From assembly GCA_013002105.1 (NCBI GenBank), contig JABDKS010000398.1:1-44389 (forward strand): a DNA stretch of 44,389 nt. The letters run 5' to 3'. How positions within the stretch are numbered: position 1 is the first letter of the stretch; each line of letters opens with the position of its first letter. The translations under genes and the position numbers were made by a program. The notes beneath the pieces were generated by a model that ran no database searches, had not been told where the DNA came from, and saw nothing but the letters and a program-made list of their open reading frames with translations. Below, in pieces: positions 9,150 to 18,677 of the stretch. The DNA is from Pirellulaceae bacterium. Lineage in GTDB: Bacteria > Planctomycetota > Planctomycetia > Pirellulales > Pirellulaceae.

Positions 9150-9731
9150 ATGAGATCTTCCACGATTGTTCTGCTGCTGTTGATCGTGCCGCTCGTTACG
9201 ATCCTTGGCCTGCGAGCGAATGAAACGACCGGACTGCGGGAGACGGATTCTGTTGCGCCACCAGCAACGATTACAGAAGCTCGCTCGCGCGCGACGCTAT
9301 TACACGAAATGGTTCGCGGGACGTTACAAGTTGTGCATCGCGACTTCTTCGACGAAGACGATGCGCACGCGATTCCGTCGGCCTCGATGGAAGACGTTTT
9401 CCGAGAGATGTCGCGGAGCTACGACGTCGAGCTGAAATGGTTGATCGTCGAGACTGACATCGTCAACGTCGATCACCAACCTGTCGGTGAATTCGAGAAG
9501 AACGCCGTTGAGGCGCTACGTGATGACAAGACGTATTTCGAGGCAACGGAGAACAGTCGCTACCGTTTTGCCGGTCCTATTCGGCTGGCATCACAGTGCT
9601 TGAAATGCCATGTCAAGCATCGTACCAACACGGAACCACGCACCGCCGGGTTGCTGATTTCAATGCCATTGAAAACGACTGAACCCAAGCCGGTCAGTTC
9701 ACCGCTGCCGGCTCACGATGAGTCTCCATGA
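9150..9731 (+). CDS. Second exported DUF3365-like c-haem protein
   Basis: The frame is open from 9033, inside the previous gene, but the ATG at 9150 gives a proper signal peptide (MRSSTIVLLLLIVPLVTILG). I choose it; the product is about 193 residues. It shares the layout of its upstream neighbour: a helical N-terminal part, a PAS-like core, then a single haem motif CLKCH, and a final strand AGLLISMPL that matches AISYTVPI of the neighbour. The tail is Pro-rich. The two genes look like an old tandem duplication and may make a paired haem sensor or carrier in the periplasm. The gene converges on an NsrR-like regulator 27 bases away. Confidence 0.82.
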   Translation: MRSSTIVLLLLIVPLVTILGLRANETTGLRETDSVAPPATITEARSRATLLHEMVRGTLQVVHRDFFDEDDAHAIPSASMEDVFREMSRSYDVELKWLIVETDIVNVDHQPVGEFEKNAVEALRDDKTYFEATENSRYRFAGPIRLASQCLKCHVKHRTNTEPRTAGLLISMPLKTTEPKPVSSPLPAHDESP

Positions 9732-9758
9732 ACTGTTCGACGGATCGGTCCCGCATTG

Positions 9759-10181
9759 TCAGACGGTGCTCAGTTGGAGTTGGCGGCGGGTGGGCACGAC
9801 GTCAGCTAGCGTGACGCTGTCGAGATAGTTTCGTTGTACTCGTTCGGCTTCCGCGAGTACACCTTTGAGTTTGCAGAACGTGTGGATAGCACATGAATCG
9901 TCGCTACCGACGCACGACAGCAAATGCATGTCGGTTTCCATGCTGGCGATCACCGCGCCAATGGAAATGTCTTTGGGGGCCAGGGCAAGTTCGATGCCTC
10001 CACCAGCCCCGCGGATACTGCGAATGTAGCCATGTCGTGCTAACAGATTCACAACCTTGGCGACGTGGCTGGCCGAGATGTCGAACAGCGAAGCGACGTC
10101 GGCAACATTGGCGCGCGACCTTCGTGTCGCCAAAAACATCAGCGTTCGAAGCGCGTAGTCGGTTTGCGTCGTGAGTTTCAT
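9759..10181 (-). CDS. Rrf2 family regulator, NsrR-like
   Basis: The ATG at 10181 gives a 140-residue protein beginning MKLTTQTDYALRTLMFLA, the standard start of Rrf2 regulators; the upstream part of the open frame (to 10388) is not conserved in style and is excluded. A winged helix covers about residues 1-75, with the recognition segment ISASHVAKVVNLLARHGYI. Three cysteines follow in the pattern C-x6-C-x5-C (LLSCVGSDDSCAIHTFCKLKG). These would ligate the [2Fe-2S] or [4Fe-4S] cluster of NsrR, the nitric-oxide sensor. The C-terminal NYLDSVTLADV also matches NsrR. Targets are unknown; the adjacent haem proteins are candidates. Confidence 0.85.
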   Translation of the reverse strand: MKLTTQTDYALRTLMFLATRRSRANVADVASLFDISASHVAKVVNLLARHGYIRSIRGAGGGIELALAPKDISIGAVIASMETDMHLLSCVGSDDSCAIHTFCKLKGVLAEAERVQRNYLDSVTLADVVPTRRQLQLSTV

Positions 10182-10528
10182 GGTGAATCGATCGGAGACA
10201 ATCCTGACGAGAAGAGTGGGGCCGAAAATGAGATAGACCGTGCAGCTTAACGTCAGCGTAGATTGCTCCTCGAGGACCGTCAAATCAATCGCTGCCGTTC
10301 TGGCACAACGAATTGGTTTTTCCGTGCGATGGTTGGTCTGCGATACGGGTCCAGGCAGCCGCAACCCAGTGGTCGGCCGATACGACATTCCTGCTCGCTA
10401 GTTTCCCCAACGAGGTGAAGACCCATTGGCCGTTTCGGATTCAGCCCATTATCCGACACGCGGGTAGGTCCAATTCGCGAATTACAATCCGCCGTGGCTT
10501 CCAGCGATATCGTCATCGATGACACATG
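10182..10528. other. Intergenic region between the NsrR-like and macro-domain genes
   Basis: About 347 bases hold only weak open frames with no family resemblance. The promoter of the NsrR-like gene should lie at its left end (minus strand). No terminator or strong repeat was seen. Confidence 0.4.
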
Positions 10529-11038
10529 TCAATTCTTCGCTCGCGATTCCTTTGCCGCTTGGCCTTGGTGATATTCGGAATAGACGTAGATCGGGATATG
10601 CAGGTCGCCCAAATGATGCTCGATCAGTGGCTTCACGTCGGACCAATCAAGACCGCCGACTCCAGTGGCCAAGCGTGGCAGTGCAACACTCTTGATCTCT
10701 TCCTTTTCAATCAGTTTACGTAAATCTTTGAGTGAATGGTTGATATGTTCAATGTGCGCCTTGCCCGGCAGATGGCCGTGGTTGCTGGACTCGTCCTGGG
10801 TCAGTAAACAGATCACTCTTGTCACGTCACCATTGGGTCCTGGACCACTCCAGATCCACGCCTTGCCTGGTTTCGGATGAGATTGGTGGCACCAGTGACG
10901 AAAGTCCTTTGCCATCGACGGCCAGCGTTCACGGAGTGTTAATGCAAGTCCTTGATTGAAATGATCGGCCGGTGCAACGCCATGCGCAATTGCTTCTGCC
11001 TTGCTAAGAATAATATCGCCACTGACTTCCTGAATCAT
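10529..11038 (-). CDS. Macro domain protein (ADP-ribose binding)
   Basis: The 169-residue protein is a single macro domain. The N-terminal EVSGDIILSKAEAIAHGVAP corresponds to the strand and adenine-pocket loop that usually reads GDI...aDaIVN. The C-terminal half carries SVALPRLATGVGGLDWSDV, the ribose/diphosphate-binding loop of the family, most like Poa1p/TARG1-type macro domains. Proteins of this kind hydrolyse ADP-ribose-1''-phosphate or remove ADP-ribose from proteins or nucleic acids in the cytosol. The gene stands alone. A 13-base palindrome next to its ribosome binding site may be an operator. Confidence 0.88.
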   Translation of the reverse strand: MIQEVSGDIILSKAEAIAHGVAPADHFNQGLALTLRERWPSMAKDFRHWCHQSHPKPGKAWIWSGPGPNGDVTRVICLLTQDESSNHGHLPGKAHIEHINHSLKDLRKLIEKEEIKSVALPRLATGVGGLDWSDVKPLIEHHLGDLHIPIYVYSEYHQGQAAKESRAKN

Positions 11039-11046
11039 CTGTTTGT

Positions 11047-11059
11047 CCTATTCAATAGG
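11047..11059. promoter_or_regulatory. Palindrome beside the macro-domain gene start
   Basis: CCTATT-c-AATAGG is a perfect inverted repeat whose nearest base is 8 bases upstream of the start codon of the macro-domain gene. It overlaps the AGGA that serves as its ribosome binding site on the minus strand. It could be an operator or an mRNA element hiding the site. This is inference from symmetry only. Confidence 0.35.
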
Positions 11060-11140
11060 TTAAAAAGTTATCGGTAGACGCGAAGCCACTGTAGGTGTTT
11101 GGCGTCCAGAGAGGTTGCTGCGACGATTGGCGGTGCGGAT

Positions 11141-11578
11141 CTATGCTGAATGATCCGCCCACAATTCGCGTATCGGTGCGGGCAAGACGGCTTTCACGTC
11201 ATCGAGTTCTCCTTGCGTGACGTGACAGCCCAGAACGATAAATACCGCTCGTGTCAGTTCTTCGGAATCGACGCTTAAGTCGTTAGCAAACGATTCGTCG
11301 ATGTGGTTGAGGAATTGTTCTTTGGTACGGTCGCGCACCGGTGTTTTTGCTGGCGTCCACGACTCGTAATACATACCGCGCAGCAACATTGGCAATTGAG
11401 CGGCTAAGTCCGTTGCTTCATGCACCGTCAAGCGATCTCGCAGAGTATGCAACACTGCTCGCAGACCGTGGTACGCACGTTGCGGATCCTCCCATTGCAT
11501 TTCGTCCATGACTTCGCGAATCCATTCATTGGATTTTTCGACGGTTGACTCAAATGCAGCGATTTTAATATTGATCAT
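11141..11578 (-). CDS. DUF2267 family protein
   Basis: The internal ATG at 11578 gives a 145-residue protein starting MINIKIAAFESTVEKSNEWI. It matches the usual DUF2267 beginning, in which an early helix is followed by WEDPQRAYHGLRAVLHTLRDRL. The second half has HEATDLAAQLPMLLRGMYYE and then an ITEGE-like turn seen here as VTQGELDDVKAVLP. DUF2267 proteins are all-helical, soluble and of unknown function, often found near stress genes. An upstream ATG at 11650 is in frame, but the added 24 residues look unrelated. It is separated from the macro-domain gene by about 100 bases. Confidence 0.85.
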   Translation of the reverse strand: MINIKIAAFESTVEKSNEWIREVMDEMQWEDPQRAYHGLRAVLHTLRDRLTVHEATDLAAQLPMLLRGMYYESWTPAKTPVRDRTKEQFLNHIDESFANDLSVDSEELTRAVFIVLGCHVTQGELDDVKAVLPAPIRELWADHSA

Positions 11579-12151
11579 TGCGCTGTGAATTTGATCGAGG
11601 ATTAGTGTCTTGCTTCGGCGAGCAGTACGAATCGGGAATACGCATTCCACGGATCGCTTGGCGAGCCATCACAAGGATGTGAGGGACCGACGCTCGAGTT
11701 GTAAACGTCGTGTGGTTCGAACTCTTCAATGTGCCCTGGTGATACCGTCGGGTTGTGTGCGGAGGGTCGCATCTACAACGTGAAAGCGTGCGTCAACGCA
11801 CATTTGCTGACAACAGTTTTTTCATCTCGGAGACTCCTTTGGGTGATGCCCTTTTTGTTTTCTTTGATGGGATTCGGCTTGGGATCGCGGAGTTCCCGTG
11901 ATGAAAATCGGGTAACCACCCGAAAGTAAGTGCTGGGCCAACGAAACGAAACGATCAGGTTGCATCCCGCATGCCAATTGGCTCGCAAGAGAGGAATTCC
12001 GACCCTATTGGTTGTTTGACCAACATTGCTGCGCGATGAAGCCAAGTTTGGCGCACGGGTTGCAATTCACATGTTTCCTTGCGAGGGAACCTGCGCTATT
12101 CGTCGCACGAAACTGAAACCGTCACTACGCAACGTCAATGGAACCTATCTC
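11579..12151. other. Intergenic region with short palindromes and a possible leader peptide
   Basis: This 570-base gap lies between the DUF2267 gene (minus) and the DksA-like gene (plus). It contains three structures. A minus-strand AAAGGAG is followed 8 bases on by ATG and a 10-codon frame MKKLLSANVR (11793-11825). The palindrome GTGCGT-ca-ACGCAC lies at 11788-11801. The hairpin TCGGGT-aacc-ACCCGA at 11908-11923 is followed by TTTT when read on the minus strand. No longer gene is supported. Confidence 0.4.
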
Positions 12152-12466
12152 ATGGCAGACTATTCGGCCATCCGCGCCCAACTCGAAGAGCAACTCAATC
12201 AATTGATAACCCGTGCTGAAAAGATTGATGACGACTTGAGTGAACCTGGTGACGAAGACTGGGAAGAACGTGCGACCGAGTCCGAAGGTGACGAGGTAGC
12301 CGCTTCGGTTGGCAACCTTGCCTTGAAAGAGATCGAACAGATCAAGCACGCGCTGCATCGAATGGACACCGGCACCTACGGCAGTTGTGCACGATGCGGA
12401 ATGAAAATCCCGAGCGAGCGACTCGAAGCAATCCCCTTCGCGACGAGCTGTACGGGTTGTGCTTAA
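12152..12466 (+). CDS. DksA/TraR C4-type zinc-finger protein
   Basis: The ATG at 12152 gives a 104-residue protein. A coiled N-terminal helix pair (AQLEEQLNQLITRAEKIDDDL, acidic) precedes a C4 zinc finger C-x2-C-x17-C-x2-C near the C-terminus (CARCGMKIPSERLEAIPFA then CTGC). The frame continues upstream to 12026, but the domain begins at 12152. Family members bind RNA polymerase through the secondary channel or act as small regulatory factors. The acidic tip that gives DksA its activity is not clearly conserved, so the exact role is open. Confidence 0.87.
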   Translation: MADYSAIRAQLEEQLNQLITRAEKIDDDLSEPGDEDWEERATESEGDEVAASVGNLALKEIEQIKHALHRMDTGTYGSCARCGMKIPSERLEAIPFATSCTGCA

Positions 12467-12735
12467 GCTTGGACCGGTTCGCGGCATACTCTGTGCGGCG
12501 TTATCGGTAAGCACCAATCGCAAGCACTCACAGCATGCGACTGGGGCAAGCAGAACGAGAAAGACCGGCCGTACTTCAACGTGTGTTGACCCCCGCATTT
12601 TTGCAACTGAACGGGCGCGCGGAATTGCGACGTCGTTGCCGATGTTTATTTCGGATCAGTTTCCCAAATCCCGACGGTACAAGCTTTGCATAGGATGGAT
12701 CGGGCAACTTGACTGACATAGAGAAGAAGACCCGC

Positions 12736-14328
12736 ATGTATCGATTTGTTGTTTGCTTGATTGGGATGGTCGCCTGCGGATTCGTCAATCCGAGCCTTGC
12801 GGCAGAACCTGGAAACGTTGTTGAGATCGAAGCCTTTGTACGCAACGACAAACCATCCGCAGCTGAGGTGGCTGATTATTTGGCCGCGTTGTCCAGGCGA
12901 GTCCCTGGTTTAAAAATCTCGACTCATGACGTCATCAAGGACCGTTCGCAGCTTGCTCGGCTGTACGAGCTGACGAAGAAGACGGGGCGTAGCAAACCGG
13001 TGGTTCCGGCTTTCCACAGTTGCGGCCGGCTTTACTTTGGTTTTGAGAATGAAAAACAAAGTGGGCCGGCGATCGAAGATTTATTTACAGCCGATGTTTA
13101 CACGCGAAATACTTGTCCACGGTGTCGTGACGCCAAGGAGTTCATCGCGAAATTGCGTTTGCGTTGGCCTGCCATTCGTTTTCGGATTCACGAAGTCACC
13201 AACGACTCCAATGCTCGCGCGCGTTGGCAAGCACTCTGCACCGGTAGCGGCAGCACGCCTGGGTTGCCGACATTTGACTTTGGCAACCATGTCATCATCG
13301 GTTACCAGGGAGACGATATAACCGGCAAGCAATATGAACAGTTGATACAGCGAAAGGCGAGCATTGAGTACGAAAAACCTGTTGCGAAACCTCCAAGATC
13401 AGATTCTTCTTTTCAGCAAATGTTGCCTCTAGGTTTTCCAGTCTCGGTTGTGAGCGTGCTGGGAGTCGAAGACGGGGGGGATGCCGAGGACGAGTTGGAA
13501 CTGCCTGACGAAGCGAGTGAGATGGAGACGGGCGAGGCGACCGTGAAGCCAACGACTCCGGTGGAGACGTCCGTCAGTGAGACAATCGATGTGCCCGTGT
13601 TTGGAAAACTGCGTGTCGGCGATCTCGGCATGCCGTTGTTTACATTCTTGGTCGGTTTGGTTGACGGATTCAATCCGTGCGCCATGTGGATTCTTGTTTT
13701 TTTGTTATCGGTATTGGTCAACATCAAGGACCGGCGAAAGATTGTGATCATTGCCGGCACATTTGTTTTTGTCAGTGGATTGGCGTATTTCGCGTTCATG
13801 GCGGCGTGGTTGAATCTATTTCTTCTGATTGGCATCGTTCGGCCAGTTCAAATTGTGCTTGGTTTATTGGCGCTTTTTATAGGAATCGTCAACGTCAAAG
13901 ATTTTGTTGCGTTCAAAAAAGGAATTTCACTCTCCATCCCCGAAAAACAAAAACCGGCACTCTATCGACGTGTTCGCAAGATTGTCGACGCGGAGTATTT
14001 GACCGTCGCGTTGGTCGGTGCGATGGTTCTTGCTGTCGTAGTCAACATGATCGAACTTCTTTGCACCGCCGGATTGCCGGCGCTTTACACACAAATTCTG
14101 ACAATGCAGGAATACCCAGCGTGGAAAAACTATGGCTATTTGGCGCTTTACATTTCGGCCTACATGCTTGATGACACCGTTTTGGTTGTGATTGTTGTGG
14201 CAACATTGTCACATCGTAAATTGCAAGAGCGCGAGGGACGTTGGCTCAAGCTGCTCAGTGGAATTGTGATTTTGGCGCTCGGTTTGGTCATGCTTTTGCG
14301 ACCATCCTGGCTGCACCTGCAATCTTGA
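12736..14328 (+). CDS. Thioredoxin-fold plus DsbD/CcdA-like membrane protein
   Basis: A TTG start at 12709 is possible; the ATG at 12736 begins a clear signal peptide (MYRFVVCLIGMVACGFVNPS) and gives about 530 residues. Two thioredoxin/glutaredoxin-like modules follow. The first (about 20-110 of the mature part) has lost its CxxC. The second begins DVYTRNTCPRCRDAKEF with an intact CPRC. After an acidic linker come about six membrane helices. The first contains DGFNPCAMWILVFLL and a later one MIELLCTAGLPALYTQIL, the paired Cys positions expected of DsbD/CcdA-type electron conductors. It probably carries reducing equivalents across the inner membrane to a periplasmic thioredoxin fold, perhaps for cytochrome c maturation. 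The next gene is unrelated. Confidence 0.8.
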   Translation: MYRFVVCLIGMVACGFVNPSLAAEPGNVVEIEAFVRNDKPSAAEVADYLAALSRRVPGLKISTHDVIKDRSQLARLYELTKKTGRSKPVVPAFHSCGRLYFGFENEKQSGPAIEDLFTADVYTRNTCPRCRDAKEFIAKLRLRWPAIRFRIHEVTNDSNARARWQALCTGSGSTPGLPTFDFGNHVIIGYQGDDITGKQYEQLIQRKASIEYEKPVAKPPRSDSSFQQMLPLGFPVSVVSVLGVEDGGDAEDELELPDEASEMETGEATVKPTTPVETSVSETIDVPVFGKLRVGDLGMPLFTFLVGLVDGFNPCAMWILVFLLSVLVNIKDRRKIVIIAGTFVFVSGLAYFAFMAAWLNLFLLIGIVRPVQIVLGLLALFIGIVNVKDFVAFKKGISLSIPEKQKPALYRRVRKIVDAEYLTVALVGAMVLAVVVNMIELLCTAGLPALYTQILTMQEYPAWKNYGYLALYISAYMLDDTVLVVIVVATLSHRKLQEREGRWLKLLSGIVILALGLVMLLRPSWLHLQS

Positions 14329-14381
14329 GCATGGCTGGAAATGCACGCTGTGCTGCGGATCTTTAACCAGGGAAACTAAGC

Positions 14382-16079
14382 ATGTCCTCTGTGCGTCGCA
14401 TCGCCTATTTTTCGATGGAGATCGCGGTTGATCCGGACGTACCGACGTATTCGGGCGGGCTGGGGATGCTTGCCGGGGATACCGTCCGCACGGCGGCGGA
14501 CTTGCATATCCCCATGGTCGCGGTGACGTTGTTGGCACGCCGGGGTTATTTCACACAGCATTTGGACAGCGTTGGAAATCAGACAGAACAATCTGTTGAC
14601 TGGCGCGTCGGTGATCTACTGCATGAATCCGGTGTTTCGATCGAATTGTCGCTTGAGAATCGACAGGTAACCGTTCGCGCGTGGCAGTACGATGTCAAAA
14701 CGCTCGACGGATTTACTGTACCTGTCTACTTTTTGGATACGGATGTAGCGGACAATAGCGAAGAACATCGACAACTGACCGGGCAGCTTTACGGCGGGGA
14801 CGATCGGTACCGTTTGTGCCAGGAAGCGATCTTGGGGATCGGCGGGATTCGTATGTTGCGTGCGTTGAGTTACACCGAGATCGAGCGGTTTCATTTAAAC
14901 GAAGGTCATGCGGCGCTATTGGGTCTGGAGTTGTTACGCGAACAGCGTGATCAGGCTGGCCGTGTCGACATTCAACCAAACGATATTCAAGAAGTCCGAA
15001 AGCAATGTGTTTTTACAACGCATACTCCAGTGCCGGCAGGGCATGATCGTTTTGACTTGACGCTTGTCGAGGAAGTTCTTGGTCACCGAGACGAATGTGG
15101 AATCACCGATGCGATCTGCCATGCCGGGCAACTAAACCTGACCTACCTGGCACTGGCACTTAGTCATTACGTCAATGGTGTTGCAAAAAAGCACGGAGAG
15201 GTCTCGCAGCACATGTTCGCCGATTATGAAGTGGATGCGATCACCAACGGCGTTCACGCCGCGACATGGGTGTCACCCCCGATGGCCGCTCTATTTGATC
15301 AGTACATCCGAGGATGGCGCCGCGATAACTTCAGCTTGCGTTACGCGTTAGGCATTGCTGATAACGATCTTTGGCAAGCCCATCAACAGGCAAAACATGC
15401 GTTGGTGGATTTCGTCAAAGTGCAGACGGACGTTCCACTGGATCCGGATGTTTTGACGCTTGGGTTTGGGCGTCGAGCCACCAGTTACAAACGCCCGACA
15501 TTGGTCCTGAGCGATCTTGAACGACTGAGGCGAATCAGCGCGCGAGTCGGCCGATTGCAAATCGTGTTTGCGGGCAAAGCACATCCGCGGGACGAAGCGG
15601 GGAAATCACTGATTCGTGAAGTCGTTTCGCTCGGCGGGCAGCTCGGAAAGGATGTCCCTGTCGTCTACTTGCCCAACTACGACCAGCGCTTGGGGGCAAC
15701 GATGACGGCGGGCGTTGATGTATGGCTAAATACCCCCGAGCCTCCGTTGGAAGCCTCAGGCACCAGCGGCATGAAAGCCGCGCTCAACGGTGTACCCTCA
15801 TTAAGTGTTTTGGATGGTTGGTGGATCGAAGGCTGCTTGGAGGGATTGACTGGTTGGCCGATCGGACAACGTAACCATCAAATCCATGGTGCCAACGCTG
15901 AATCCTTGTATCAGCAGTTAGAAGAAGTGGTGGTTCCGCTGTTCTATACCAACCGCGAAGGTTTTATTCAGGTGATGCGGCACGCCATTGCGTTGAACGG
16001 TTCATTCTTCAACACGCAGCGAATGTTGCATGAGTATCTGGTCAAGGTATACCGAATCGGCCCGGCATGGGCACAATAG
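14382..16079 (+). CDS. glgP: Alpha-glucan (glycogen) phosphorylase, short form
   Basis: The 565-residue protein belongs to glycosyltransferase family 35, short (archaeal/bacterial AgpP-like) type. It opens with [20 protein letters not shown], the usual start of that group. The pyridoxal-phosphate lysine is K465 in [11 protein letters not shown]. The LNEGHAALL and YNDRR-like segments of the family are visible, for example [16 protein letters not shown] and HTPVPAGHD. It splits glycogen or maltodextrin with phosphate to release glucose-1-phosphate in the cytosol. The gene ends 54 bases before the debranching enzyme and the two should form an operon, so that branches blocking phosphorolysis are removed. 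Confidence 0.93.
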   Translation: MSSVRRIAYFSMEIAVDPDVPTYSGGLGMLAGDTVRTAADLHIPMVAVTLLARRGYFTQHLDSVGNQTEQSVDWRVGDLLHESGVSIELSLENRQVTVRAWQYDVKTLDGFTVPVYFLDTDVADNSEEHRQLTGQLYGGDDRYRLCQEAILGIGGIRMLRALSYTEIERFHLNEGHAALLGLELLREQRDQAGRVDIQPNDIQEVRKQCVFTTHTPVPAGHDRFDLTLVEEVLGHRDECGITDAICHAGQLNLTYLALALSHYVNGVAKKHGEVSQHMFADYEVDAITNGVHAATWVSPPMAALFDQYIRGWRRDNFSLRYALGIADNDLWQAHQQAKHALVDFVKVQTDVPLDPDVLTLGFGRRATSYKRPTLVLSDLERLRRISARVGRLQIVFAGKAHPRDEAGKSLIREVVSLGGQLGKDVPVVYLPNYDQRLGATMTAGVDVWLNTPEPPLEASGTSGMKAALNGVPSLSVLDGWWIEGCLEGLTGWPIGQRNHQIHGANAESLYQQLEEVVVPLFYTNREGFIQVMRHAIALNGSFFNTQRMLHEYLVKVYRIGPAWAQ

Positions 16080-16133
16080 GGACGTGGGAACGTGACGGAC
16101 GGTAAATGGGCGGCTGCACAGGAGGGTGAATCC

Positions 16134-18206
16134 ATGCGACACAGTTGGGCGTCTCGCGAAGGATCGGCGTATCCGTTGGGCGTTTCGTACGTTGTCAGCG
16201 ACTACGCACTGAACTTCGCAATCTACTCTCGACACGCTCAGCGCATCGTATTGGAACTCTATGATCGTGACGACAAGAAAACGCCAGTGTTCGAGTATGA
16301 GTTCGACTATTTGACGAACAAATCCGGGCCAGTATGGCATTGCCGAGTGCCGTTGTCCGAAGTATCCGACGCGTGTTATTACGCCTATCGCGTGGACGGT
16401 CCGGCACCAGGAGGCGGATTCGAATTCCATGCGTTCGACTTCGAGAAACAGTTAACAGATCCCTACGCGCGCACGATCTACTTCCCGCCCGAGTTCAGTC
16501 GCGAAGCTGCGAGACTGCCTGGATCCAATGCCGGCAAGGCGCCGCTGGGCGTGATACCACCGACAAAAAGCCAATTTGATTGGGACGGAGATATTCGGCC
16601 CAAACACGAGTCAGAGCTGATCATCTACGAAATGCATATTCGCGGATTCACTCAACATCCGAGTTCTGGGGTCGACGATTTACACCGCGGAACCTTTCTG
16701 GGTGTCTGCGAAAAGATTCCCTATCTGCGAGATCTGGGAGTGACTGCCGTCGAACTCATGCCTGTGTTTCAGTTTGATCCACAGGAGGAGAACTACTGGG
16801 GGTATATGCCGCTGAACCTATTCGCGCCGCACCATGCATATTCGACGTGTCCCGATGTTTGTCAGCAGCGGGACGAGTTCCGCGCGATGGTCAAGTCACT
16901 GCACGCTGCCGAAATCGAGGTCATTTTGGACGTCGTATACAACCATACGTGCGAAGGAAATCGTCTAGGGCCAACTTACAATTTAAAAGGAATCGATAAC
17001 AGCACCTATTACGTTGCCACTGGTGACCCGACGGAGCCCTATGCGAACTTCAGTAGCACCGGAAATACGTTGCATACGGCGAATCGAGCAGTTCGTCTCC
17101 TTATTGTTGACAGCATGCGTTATTGGGTCGAGGAGATGCATGTCGACGGATTTCGTTTTGACTTGGCTTCAATTTTTACACGCAACTCAGACGGCACGAT
17201 TGACTTGGACGACCCACCTATTTTTGGCCAGATTGGTGCTGAGGATGACCTGGCCGACATTCGTCTGATCGCAGAGCCGTGGGATGCGGCAGGCGTGTAT
17301 CAATTGGGTCGTAGCTTTCCAGGCATGAACTGGATGCAATGGAATGCCAGCTTTCGAGACACGGTCCAGCAGTTTGTTCACTCAGACGCCGGTGGGATCG
17401 GAAAACTGATGACACGGATCTATGGCAGTTCGGATCTATTCCCCGACGACCGGGCCTACGCGTACCGACCTTGCCAGAGCGTGAACTATGTCGCTTCGCA
17501 TGATGGCATGACGATGAACGATCTGGTTTCCTACAATGCAAAAAATAACTGGGTCAATGGACACGATAACCAAGACGGGCACGATGATTACAGTTTTAAT
17601 TGCGGTTGGGAGGGCACCACGAATGTTCCGACGGCGGTGGCTAGCCAACGCAAGCAACAAATCAAGAACCTGTTCTGCCTGTTGCTCTTGTCAAACGGAA
17701 CGCCAATGTTCCGAATGGGGGACGAATTTTCGCAGACCCAACAAGGCAACAGCAATCCGTATAACCAAGACAACGAAACGAGCTGGTTAAACTGGGAGCT
17801 AGCGAAGGAAAACAACGACCTCCTGCGATTTGTCAAGCGGATGATCGCGTTTCGCAAGTCGCACGCATCCATTAGCCGATCAAGGTTCTGGCGCGACGAC
17901 ATTAAGTGGTATGGAACGGATCGGCTGGTCGACTTCTCGCCGCCGTCACGCTGCATTGCCTATTGCCTACATGGCGGGACTGAAAACGACGACGATCTGT
18001 ACGTGATGATTAACGGTAGCGATTCGACACAAACGTTTGGTATCTACGAAGGCAGTCGCGGCCAATGGCAAAAAATAGTCGACACTTCACTGCCTAGCCC
18101 AGAGGATATTACCGATGGCTCCGGCCATGCCATCACCACACCAAGCTGCCAAGTGGAAAGCAATTCGATTGCTGTGCTAGTACGCGCGAAACCATCCGTG
18201 ACTTGA
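16134..18206 (+). CDS. glgX: Glycogen debranching enzyme (isoamylase type, GH13)
   Basis: I choose the ATG at 16134, because AGGAGGG lies 8 bases upstream; a GTG at 16092 is in frame. The product has 690 residues. An N-terminal carbohydrate-binding module (VSYVVSDYALNFAIYSRHA) precedes a GH13 barrel. The catalytic set is complete: nucleophile D343 in GFRFDLAS, acid E381 in LIAEPWD and transition-state D457 in YVASHDGM. The four GH13 regions, including DVVYNHT, are in order. It hydrolyses alpha-1,6 branches of glycogen and acts with the phosphorylase directly upstream. Confidence 0.94.
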   Translation: MRHSWASREGSAYPLGVSYVVSDYALNFAIYSRHAQRIVLELYDRDDKKTPVFEYEFDYLTNKSGPVWHCRVPLSEVSDACYYAYRVDGPAPGGGFEFHAFDFEKQLTDPYARTIYFPPEFSREAARLPGSNAGKAPLGVIPPTKSQFDWDGDIRPKHESELIIYEMHIRGFTQHPSSGVDDLHRGTFLGVCEKIPYLRDLGVTAVELMPVFQFDPQEENYWGYMPLNLFAPHHAYSTCPDVCQQRDEFRAMVKSLHAAEIEVILDVVYNHTCEGNRLGPTYNLKGIDNSTYYVATGDPTEPYANFSSTGNTLHTANRAVRLLIVDSMRYWVEEMHVDGFRFDLASIFTRNSDGTIDLDDPPIFGQIGAEDDLADIRLIAEPWDAAGVYQLGRSFPGMNWMQWNASFRDTVQQFVHSDAGGIGKLMTRIYGSSDLFPDDRAYAYRPCQSVNYVASHDGMTMNDLVSYNAKNNWVNGHDNQDGHDDYSFNCGWEGTTNVPTAVASQRKQQIKNLFCLLLLSNGTPMFRMGDEFSQTQQGNSNPYNQDNETSWLNWELAKENNDLLRFVKRMIAFRKSHASISRSRFWRDDIKWYGTDRLVDFSPPSRCIAYCLHGGTENDDDLYVMINGSDSTQTFGIYEGSRGQWQKIVDTSLPSPEDITDGSGHAITTPSCQVESNSIAVLVRAKPSVT

Positions 18207-18266
18207 ATTCGCTGCATTGCACTATGTCAGTGCTGTGCTTATGACGTCAGACGTTGCCCAGCTAAT

Positions 18267-18677
18267 TCAATTTAATTCTATTCGCTGCTTTCGCATGTAC
18301 GAGTGGCATTCGACACAACGAACTGTCATCTTTACGTACCCCAGTGTTGCGCGGCTGATGTCCTTTTCGGCAGCGGCATCGGTAATGATGTCAGCTGCTT
18401 GGCGGAAATCCTGGCTTTGGACGACATACTTTTCTGTTTGAATCACCTTCCAGCCGCTTTCTAGGCTCAGCAGCTTCAGCGCCCTCGCGTTCTTTGCAAT
18501 CGCATCGAAATCTTCAAGAGTCAGGCCCTCCAAAATCGCTTTCGATCTTTCCAGTTTCATCTTCATCAGTGGTGTGACGCGGTGCGACGGTTGTTTCTTG
18601 GGAGGGTCAGCCTTCATTCCCTCTGAGCCAGCGATCGCGATGATCAGCGTGAAGGTCAAGATAAACAGTTTTTTCAT
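18267..18677 (-). CDS. Small exported c-haem protein
   Basis: The 136-residue product starts with a signal peptide (MKKLFILTFTLIIAIAGSEG). It is otherwise helical and carries one c-type haem motif CVECH only about ten residues from the C-terminus. The helices include KMKLERSKAILEGLTLEDFDAIAKNARAL, split by turns. This resembles cytochrome c'/b562-like four-helix proteins, where the haem motif sits in the last helix. It probably carries electrons in the periplasm. The gene converges on glgX with a 60-base gap that holds no obvious terminator. Confidence 0.78.
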   Translation of the reverse strand: MKKLFILTFTLIIAIAGSEGMKADPPKKQPSHRVTPLMKMKLERSKAILEGLTLEDFDAIAKNARALKLLSLESGWKVIQTEKYVVQSQDFRQAADIITDAAAEKDISRATLGYVKMTVRCVECHSYMRKQRIELN

